This document shows positions 6,978-11,297 of a stretch of DNA of 11,297 nucleotides, piece by piece (the first letter of the stretch is position 1; the number at the start of each line of letters is the position of its first letter). Source of the DNA: Litorimonas sp964610115 (GTDB taxonomy: Bacteria > Pseudomonadota > Alphaproteobacteria > Caulobacterales > Maricaulaceae); assembly GCA_964610115.1 (NCBI GenBank), contig CAZSUW010000075.1:1-11297 (forward strand), in the 5' to 3' direction. The notes under the pieces are model-generated. The model did not search any database and was not told where the DNA came from. It saw nothing but the letters and a program-made list of their open reading frames with translations. A program made the translations under genes and the position numbers.

Positions 6978-7556
6978 TTAGTCTCGGTTCATCCGCTGCA
7001 AATCAAAGCCGATTTCCTTCACCCCGTAATGCCCATTATCATAATCATCGACATGGTCCTGGAAGAAGTGGATCAGGTGATCATAAAGCGCCTGATAGAG
7101 CGGTTCCAGCGCGGCCTCAGACACGGCGGCTTTGCCGTCTTTGGGTAGGTCGACACTCACATTTGTGCCGTCATGCAGGCGGACAAGCATGCGGTCGCCT
7201 TCTTTGTGGCATTCCAGCCGGATCCGCATATAATCTTCATCGTCAGAGACGCGCACAGCCAGGCCAAAGCTGATCGGCTTCAGCGGTAGGTAGCCCTTGC
7301 CAGCGACAGAAAACGCCGCGGATTGATAGTTTTTAGCCGTAAAGCGACCTTCCGGCGGGACCAAGAAAACATAAGGTCCTTGGTCAGATAACCAGCGGTC
7401 AAAGCCCTCACACACGGTTTCGGCAAGGCTTCTGATCTGGGCGTAATTGTCAAAGCTCTTGCGGCCATATCGGGTCGCAATCGCGAATAAGGCTTCGGCC
7501 CGTGATTGTGACGGACTTGCTGGGCTCTCTGAGCTGGATTTCGGGGATTTAGGCAT
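6978..7556 (-). CDS. Unrecognised soluble protein (192 aa)
   Basis: I do not recognise this family. From the ATG the protein has 192 residues. It starts with a Ser/Pro/Lys-rich, probably disordered segment (residues 1-18), then a helix-forming stretch (RAEALFAIATRYGRKSFDNY). A mixed middle region follows with PYVFLVPPEGRFTAKNYQ and alternating beta-like strands (ISFGLAVRVSDDEDYMRIRL; RMLVRLHDGTNVSVDL). It ends in an acidic, helical tail (LYQALYDHLIHFFQDHVDDY). There is no signal peptide or membrane helix, so it is likely cytoplasmic. The frame extends to an upstream GTG at 7580, adding eight residues. The ATG at 7556 is preferred because a TTGACA-like -35 box and the palindrome lie just upstream and would otherwise overlap or abut the coding start. 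No Shine-Dalgarno sequence is visible for either. It may share a transcript with the antiporter gene downstream. Confidence 0.75.
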   Translation of the reverse strand: MPKSPKSSSESPASPSQSRAEALFAIATRYGRKSFDNYAQIRSLAETVCEGFDRWLSDQGPYVFLVPPEGRFTAKNYQSAAFSVAGKGYLPLKPISFGLAVRVSDDEDYMRIRLECHKEGDRMLVRLHDGTNVSVDLPKDGKAAVSEAALEPLYQALYDHLIHFFQDHVDDYDNGHYGVKEIGFDLQRMNRD

Positions 7557-7562
7557 AGGCTG

Positions 7563-7591
7563 ACCAATGTCAGGCCCCACTCACTTGTCAA
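7563..7591 (-). promoter_or_regulatory. Possible promoter of the unidentified gene (leaderless)
   Basis: On the minus strand a perfect TTGACA (7591-7586) is followed, after a 17-base spacer, by ATTGGT (7568-7563), a poor -10 match. Transcription would then begin at or near the ATG at 7556, giving a leaderless message, which fits the missing Shine-Dalgarno sequence. The -35 box is good and the -10 box is weak. Confidence 0.3.
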
Positions 7592-7593
7592 GT
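7583..7593. promoter_or_regulatory. Perfect 11-base palindrome in divergent spacer
   Basis: The sequence acttg-t-caagt is symmetric over 5 bases on each side of one central base. It overlaps the TTGACA box of the possible minus-strand promoter and lies in the spacer between divergent genes, where a repressor operator would be well placed. Regulator unknown. Confidence 0.35.
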
Positions 7594-7648
7594 TAGGGGC
7601 GTCGTCTCAACCCTTAGTCTTTTAGGCGAATGATGGCCCAAATACGCG

Positions 7649-7679
7649 CTTGGCAGGCGACTTGGCACGCCACTTGAAC
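7649..7679 (+). repeat. Three CTTG boxes at 12-base spacing upstream of the lipoprotein gene
   Basis: cttggca at 7649-7655, cttggca at 7661-7667 and cttgaac at 7673-7679 start exactly 12 bases apart. The last ends 35 bases before the lipoprotein ATG. The middle part also forms small dyads (ggcg/cgcc and tggc-ac-gcca). Regular spacing just upstream of a gene suggests a binding array or promoter-proximal operator. The same CTTG core occurs in the palindrome at 7583-7593. Confidence 0.35.
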
Positions 7680-7714
7680 GGGACAAACGCACTGGATCAA
7701 CTGGGGACAAACCG

Positions 7715-8416
7715 ATGCGCCGTTCACTAACTTTGAGTGCAATCCTGATAATCGGGGCGAGCCTTTCTGGCTGCGCACAGATCAATTCTGTCACGGACTG
7801 GATTTCCAAACCCTTCAAAAGTGAGCTTCGGGACACGCCCAAACCAGACTGGGAGCGGGTGGACACAGGCCCTGTCACGCAGACAGCCACATATTCTGGG
7901 CCGACTTATTCTGGGACGACTTATTCTGGGACGACTTCAACGGGGACTGTCACCTATCCGACGTCCTATTCGTCTTCGACATATCCGGCGTCGACCTATG
8001 CAGCGTCCTCTGCACCCTATGCGTCTCGGACAGTGGCGACGGGTCAGTTTTACGGCGTGGACGAGGCCACGGATGCCATCCAGACCGCCGCGATCGCCCC
8101 GCCGGAAAGTCTGTCATATGTTCGCCTCAATGGCGAAAGCCGGATGAGCGATTGGGAAAATTGCGAGCGTCTGCATAATGGCTATTGGCGCATTGATGCG
8201 GCGGGCGGTCGGATCGACCCGGGCTTTGAGGTCTGCATGCGGAATAAGGGCTATGTCCGCGAAAGCGAATTAGCGCTATATGGCTTTGACGCGGGCGCGC
8301 GGATTGCCGGTCAATCCAATCAGACGCTAACGGGCGGATATCGGTCCGCAACGTACGCATCTGGCTCTTACAGTTCGGGCACTTACAGCGCGCAGAGCTA
8401 TGGGGCGATCAACTAA
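7715..8416 (+). CDS. Lipoprotein with Tyr/Ser/Thr/Gly-rich repeats and a two-Cys domain
   Basis: A 233-residue envelope lipoprotein of unknown function. Residues 1-19 are a lipoprotein signal peptide with the lipobox LSGC, so Cys20 would be lipidated. Residues about 57-106 are low complexity, rich in Tyr, Ser, Thr and Gly, with TYSGxTYSGTTYSGT repeats. Residues about 110-195 look like a folded domain containing WENCERLHNGYWRID (Cys150) and FEVCMRNKGYV (Cys174). The CMxxKGY pattern recurs in small proteobacterial envelope proteins, and the two Cys could form a disulfide in the periplasm. The C-terminal 28 residues return to the Tyr/Ser/Gly-rich style (TYASGSYSSGTYSAQSY). The ATG has a TGGGGA Shine-Dalgarno-like stretch at a suitable distance. 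The last 8 bases overlap the tail of the opposing SDR gene. A protein-interaction, surface-adhesive or wall-spanning linker role is conceivable but not shown. Confidence 0.85.
   Translation: MRRSLTLSAILIIGASLSGCAQINSVTDWISKPFKSELRDTPKPDWERVDTGPVTQTATYSGPTYSGTTYSGTTSTGTVTYPTSYSSSTYPASTYAASSAPYASRTVATGQFYGVDEATDAIQTAAIAPPESLSYVRLNGESRMSDWENCERLHNGYWRIDAAGGRIDPGFEVCMRNKGYVRESELALYGFDAGARIAGQSNQTLTGGYRSATYASGSYSSGTYSAQSYGAIN
7889..7933 (+). repeat. Three 15-base tandem units in the lipoprotein gene
   Basis: The first unit is acatattctgggccg, followed by two identical copies of acttattctgggacg, in phase with the reading frame. Each unit codes for Thr-Tyr-Ser-Gly-(Pro/Thr). The two identical copies point to recent duplication, and unit length preserves the frame. 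Confidence 0.85.
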
Positions 8417-9287
8417 TCTGTGCCTTTTCAATCGCCCAGATCGCATCTAGCCCTGCGCGGTAATCTTTGAACTGCGGCGTCCAACCGAGCCGCGTTTCGG
8501 CGCGCGTAATCGCAACAGACTTACTTTCGGCGTAAAAACTGCGCGCCATATCGGATAGGCTGGGATCGTTCAGCGCGACACGGCGTGCGGCGGGTAAGCC
8601 GGCGAGGTCTGCGGCATAATCCAGCACATCCCCCGGCGCGGCAGGCGCACCGTCAGCCAAATTGAGAATGTCGCCCGGACACGGCGCGGCCATGCTCTGG
8701 CGCAAGGCCTGAATAATATCGTCAATATGGATGCGGTTGACGACATGGCCGGGGGCCTCCACAATCCGCGCGGTCCCGTCTTTTAGTTTCGCAAAGGGAC
8801 TTCGGCCCGGGCCGTAAATGCCGGCCAGGCGAAAAATCTGGGTCTGAGGATAGGTTTCTAGCCAGGCCAGCTCGGCGTCCGCGCGCCGCCGTCCCCGCGC
8901 TAGGCCGGGGGTCGGGGCCTCGCCCTCAAACGCCCATCCTCCTTGGCGGTCCCCATAGACACTTGTCGCGGAGAGATAGCCGATCCACTTTGCAGCGGTC
9001 GGAACACCGTTCAGGGCTTTCAGGGCCGGATCGCCGTTTTTGCCGGGCGGGATAGAGATTAGGATATGGCTGGCGGATTGAAAGGCCGCTGTCATCTTTG
9101 GTGCGCCCAAGGCCATGGGACCTTTGCGCGAAGTGGCGTTAACCCGTAGGCCGTTCGCTTCGGCCCAAATCCGCAAAGCCCTCGCCGTATAGCCTTCCCC
9201 GATCAGCAAAAGCGTTTGACCCCGAAGTGAGCGCGCAGGGCTGTACGCCGTCGTTCTAGGTAACTGTAATGTAACGCGCGGGCGCAT
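8409..9287 (-). CDS. SDR / NAD-dependent epimerase-dehydratase family protein (YeeZ-like)
   Basis: A cytoplasmic Rossmann-fold protein of the extended SDR type, of unknown substrate. From the ATG at 9287 it has 292 residues. The nucleotide-binding glycine motif is LLLIGEGYTARAL (26-38). ISIPPGKNGDPAL, GYLSATSVYGDRQGGWAFEG (103-122), FRLAGIYGPGRSPF (152-165) and NRIHIDDI (184-191) match the SDR subgroup annotated as YeeZ or NAD(P)-dependent epimerase-like. The usual YxxxK is not obvious, and the VYGD segment has no Lys four residues later, so a classical SDR redox reaction is uncertain. The open frame extends upstream with an alternative ATG at 9317 and a TTG at 9413, which would run over the divergent TPR gene. 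The ATG at 9287 keeps the two genes apart. Its tail overlaps the lipoprotein gene by 8 bases. Confidence 0.88.
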   Translation of the reverse strand: MRPRVTLQLPRTTAYSPARSLRGQTLLLIGEGYTARALRIWAEANGLRVNATSRKGPMALGAPKMTAAFQSASHILISIPPGKNGDPALKALNGVPTAAKWIGYLSATSVYGDRQGGWAFEGEAPTPGLARGRRRADAELAWLETYPQTQIFRLAGIYGPGRSPFAKLKDGTARIVEAPGHVVNRIHIDDIIQALRQSMAAPCPGDILNLADGAPAAPGDVLDYAADLAGLPAARRVALNDPSLSDMARSFYAESKSVAITRAETRLGWTPQFKDYRAGLDAIWAIEKAQIS

Positions 9288-9322
9288 TGTGGCGGGGCCA
9301 TCCTTTCCGATACACATCCCAT

Positions 9323-10162
9323 ATGACAGGGTTTTCTTATCAGGGTCTTGCTGCCTACGTTCGGCAGGGGTTGCAAGTCGCGAGCTTTGCTGTGCCAATG
9401 CTGTGGGCGGCAAGTGCGATTGCGCAGGACACGCAAGCCGCCGAGAACGGGCCAGCCGCTATCCCTGAGGTCATTGAAATCACCGAAACCGCCCAAGCGC
9501 GGACGGCCCGCCTTGACGCCAAACACCAAGACTGTCTGGAACGGATTGCCGAAGATCAAGAACTGGCCTTGGAAGAGGCGATGATCTGGCGTGATAAAGG
9601 CGGCGGGCGGCGCGCGCGTCATTGCGAGGCCATGGCATTATTTGCGCTGGGCTATGAAGGCGAAGCGGCCAATCGGTTGGACGCCTTAGCCGAAGGCGGT
9701 GACGGCGGCAGTGAAGATCACAGGATCAAATATCGCGCAGAAGCGGCCAATTTCTGGTTGGCAGCGGGCGATGCAAGTCGGGCCTATAGCGCGGCGACGG
9801 CGGGTCTGGACATGGCCCCGAAACATGCGGAGCTGCGTATTGCCCGCGCGCGCGCCTATGCGCTGAGCGGACGGCCCGATTATGCCGAAACGGATTTAAG
9901 CACCGTCTTGGCCTATCACCCCCGCCACGCAGAAGCCTTGCGCTATCGGGCCGATGCTCGCTTGCGACAAGATCGATTGGACGGGGCGAAGGACGATGTT
10001 GAGCGGTCCTTGCAAATCGACATAACGTCCGTTGAGACAGCGCTTTTGCGCGGACGGATTAATGAGGCGATCCGCTTGAAGGCCCTAGACGAGGCAAAAA
10101 AAACGCCAGATGATGCGGGCGCGGAAATCCTGTCGCAAGAGACATTGGACGCGGTGAAATAA
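9323..10162 (+). CDS. Exported TPR-repeat protein (279 aa)
   Basis: A probable periplasmic TPR scaffold of unknown partner. The N-terminus is a long signal peptide: polar for about 16 residues, a hydrophobic core VASFAVPMLWAAS, and a cleavage-like AIA before Gln35. The mature part begins with an acidic linker, then two cysteines (Cys71 and Cys101) in a helical segment. TPR-like helix pairs follow at about 137-168, 170-201 and 204-236 (YRAEAANFWLAAGDASRAYS; ELRIARARAYALSGRPDYAE; EALRYRADARLRQDRLDGAK). The C-terminus is charged. The ATG at 9323 is preferred over a TTG at 9287, because the former starts a normal signal peptide. The divergent SDR start is only 35 bases away, so its promoter must overlap that region. 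No strong Shine-Dalgarno sequence is visible. A glycosyltransferase gene follows after 98 bases on the same strand. Confidence 0.85.
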   Translation: MTGFSYQGLAAYVRQGLQVASFAVPMLWAASAIAQDTQAAENGPAAIPEVIEITETAQARTARLDAKHQDCLERIAEDQELALEEAMIWRDKGGGRRARHCEAMALFALGYEGEAANRLDALAEGGDGGSEDHRIKYRAEAANFWLAAGDASRAYSAATAGLDMAPKHAELRIARARAYALSGRPDYAETDLSTVLAYHPRHAEALRYRADARLRQDRLDGAKDDVERSLQIDITSVETALLRGRINEAIRLKALDEAKKTPDDAGAEILSQETLDAVK

Positions 10163-10250
10163 GTCCGCGGTCTGACGGCGTTTCATGCAGGCCTAACACA
10201 AACCCATCCATTTTCTGCGTTTAATCGCGATAAAGCCCTGCTTTCTTGCG

Positions 10251-10256
10251 TATATA
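10251..10256 (+). promoter_or_regulatory. Possible -10 box just before the glycosyltransferase gene
   Basis: tatata occurs 4 bases before the ATG at 10261, in a 98-base spacer that is otherwise unremarkable. As a -10 box it would start transcription at the ATG or a few bases inside the gene, giving a leaderless message, and no Shine-Dalgarno sequence is present. There is no convincing -35 box at 16-18 bases upstream. Confidence 0.25.
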
Positions 10257-10260
10257 AACC

Positions 10261-11297
10261 ATGGCGACGCTGGCGCTGATAACCCTGCCCCTTTCTGGGC
10301 ATATCAATCCCATGGTGGCGGCAGCGCGCGCGCTGCGCCGGGCGGGTCATCGCCCTGTCTTCGTTGGACCACCCGATTTGCTGGCCCGCTTGCCAGACGA
10401 TTTAGCGGTCTATGAGATCGGACAAGACGTATTTCCGCGCGGTGCGCTCGATCAGCAATGCGCCTGTCTTAGCCGGATGCGGCGTTGGTCTGACCTGTCG
10501 CAAATGCTGAAATTGATAGCGGCCTTGTCACAGCTTTATCTGGACCGTTTGCCCCGCGCGATTGACGTTTTGGGCGCAGAGGCGATTTTGCATGATCAGC
10601 TTGAACCCGCTGCGGGCATAGTCGCGCGCGGGCTTGCCCAAGCCGATGGTCTGCGTCATCTCAGCCTCGCTTGCGCCCTGCCCATGAACCGCGATCCCCT
10701 CGTGCCGCCGCCCGTCATGGGATGGCCCTATCGCCCTAGCGCCTATGGACGTTGGTTAAATGCGGGCTATTACCGCGTCACGAATTTATTGCTGCGGGAC
10801 CAATCGCGCGTGCTCTCCGTTGGGGCGAAATGGTTCAATTTGAGAAAGCCAGACAAGGGGCCGGATGGCCAACCCTTAGAGGATTGGCAGCAGGTTTGGT
10901 CCGTCGATGACGGGCTTTCCGCCACGCATGATCTGGCGCAAGGCTTGGCCTCCGTTGATTATCCCCGGGCCAACCCACCCGCCTATATCGGGCCCTTAAG
11001 AGAGCCCGCATCCGCCTATCCGGGATTAGAATCGATCGATATGGAAAGAGACGGCCGCCCGCTTTGCTTCATCACGCTGGGCACGTTGATGGGTGGTCGC
11101 GCCAAGCTTTTAGAGACAATGGCGAAATCGGCCCTCAAGCGGGGGTTTCAACCCGTCATCGTTCATGGCGATCGCTTGCCAGATGCAAGCCGATTGCCAG
11201 AGGGAACAATCGCCCGGGGCTTTCTGGATCAGCGGGCCGTTTTAGAGGCGTCCAGCGCCGCCATTATCCACGGCGGCTATAATAGCACGATGGATGT
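10261..11297 (+). CDS. CrtX-like UDP-glycosyltransferase (GT1/MGT), 3' end outside window
   Basis: A glycosyltransferase of the GT-B fold, most like zeaxanthin glucosyltransferases (CrtX), which attach glucose from UDP-glucose to carotenoid hydroxyls at the inner membrane. The N-terminus ITLPLSGHINPMVAAARALR holds the acceptor-site His14 seen in the family. HDQLEPAAGIVA (111-122) matches the DQxEPAG pattern of CrtX proteins. RPLCFITLGTLMGGRAKL (266-283) opens the donor-binding domain. The frame leaves the window in IIHGGYNSTMD (335-345), the start of the nucleotide-sugar motif. About 345 of an expected roughly 420 residues are seen. No other carotenoid gene is in the window, so the acceptor is inferred. 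Other lipid or macrolide-type acceptors are possible. It lies 98 bases after the TPR gene, possibly with its own promoter. Confidence 0.85.
   Translation, partial: MATLALITLPLSGHINPMVAAARALRRAGHRPVFVGPPDLLARLPDDLAVYEIGQDVFPRGALDQQCACLSRMRRWSDLSQMLKLIAALSQLYLDRLPRAIDVLGAEAILHDQLEPAAGIVARGLAQADGLRHLSLACALPMNRDPLVPPPVMGWPYRPSAYGRWLNAGYYRVTNLLLRDQSRVLSVGAKWFNLRKPDKGPDGQPLEDWQQVWSVDDGLSATHDLAQGLASVDYPRANPPAYIGPLREPASAYPGLESIDMERDGRPLCFITLGTLMGGRAKLLETMAKSALKRGFQPVIVHGDRLPDASRLPEGTIARGFLDQRAVLEASSAAIIHGGYNSTMD

Noticed and set aside
4892..7556. A defence or toxin-antitoxin island built on the unidentified gene and antiporter
   Set aside because: No nuclease, toxin, helicase or mobile-element signature is present, and composition matches the neighbours.
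7557..7580. GTG start adding eight residues to the unidentified protein
   Set aside because: It lacks a ribosome binding site and lies within the likely promoter region; the ATG at 7556 is simpler, although this is not proven.
9288..9413. TTG start extending the SDR protein by 42 residues
   Set aside because: The extension runs over the signal-peptide region of the divergent TPR gene and lacks SDR-like sequence before the Rossmann motif.
1..11297. tRNA, rRNA, CRISPR, insertion sequence or prophage
   Set aside because: No cloverleaf-like sequence, spaced identical repeats, transposase motifs or terminal inverted repeats were seen; the repeats present are short, in-frame and inside genes or spacers.

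Overview
The window looks like a chromosomal segment of an alphaproteobacterium, probably from the Caulobacterales/Maricaulales (Hyphomonadaceae-like) side. The grounds are a G+C-rich but not extreme composition, a fabA-fabB pair, many start codons with no clear Shine-Dalgarno sequence, several small periplasmic TPR proteins, and a CrtX-like carotenoid-type glycosyltransferase. The placement is inferred from protein character only. I see no rRNA, tRNA, CRISPR array, insertion sequence, integrase or phage gene. Coding density is very high, and no gene-free stretch exceeds about 135 bases.

Layout. Bases 1-2107 are read on the minus strand. They hold an exported TPR protein, then fabA, then fabB, which is cut by the left window edge. 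FabA and FabB together make unsaturated fatty acids by the anaerobic route. A short spacer separates the TPR gene from a plus-strand pair: a small cupin protein whose stop overlaps the start of yidD (membrane-protein insertion factor) by one base. The end of yidD overlaps, tail to tail, a minus-strand class A penicillin-binding protein. Upstream of that gene, on the same strand, lie a CPA1 (NhaP-type) cation/proton antiporter with a cytoplasmic nucleotide-binding-like tail and then an unrecognised soluble protein of about 192 residues. A 158-base regulatory-looking spacer separates this from a plus-strand lipoprotein rich in Tyr/Ser/Thr/Gly repeats. The lipoprotein gene overlaps tail to tail a minus-strand SDR/NAD-dependent epimerase-like gene. 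Divergent from that is a second exported TPR protein, followed by a CrtX-like glycosyltransferase cut by the right edge.

A loose shared theme is the cell envelope: membrane lipid synthesis (FabA/FabB), membrane protein insertion (YidD), peptidoglycan synthesis (PBP), ion transport, a lipoprotein, periplasmic TPR proteins and probable carotenoid glycosylation. The genes sit in several short transcription units on both strands, so this is a neighbourhood and not one system. I found no convincing undescribed multi-gene system. The best leads are the spacer at 7557-7714 with its palindrome and phased CTTG boxes, the unidentified protein next to it, the repeat-rich lipoprotein, the FabB active-site neighbour substitution and the two tail-to-tail gene overlaps.
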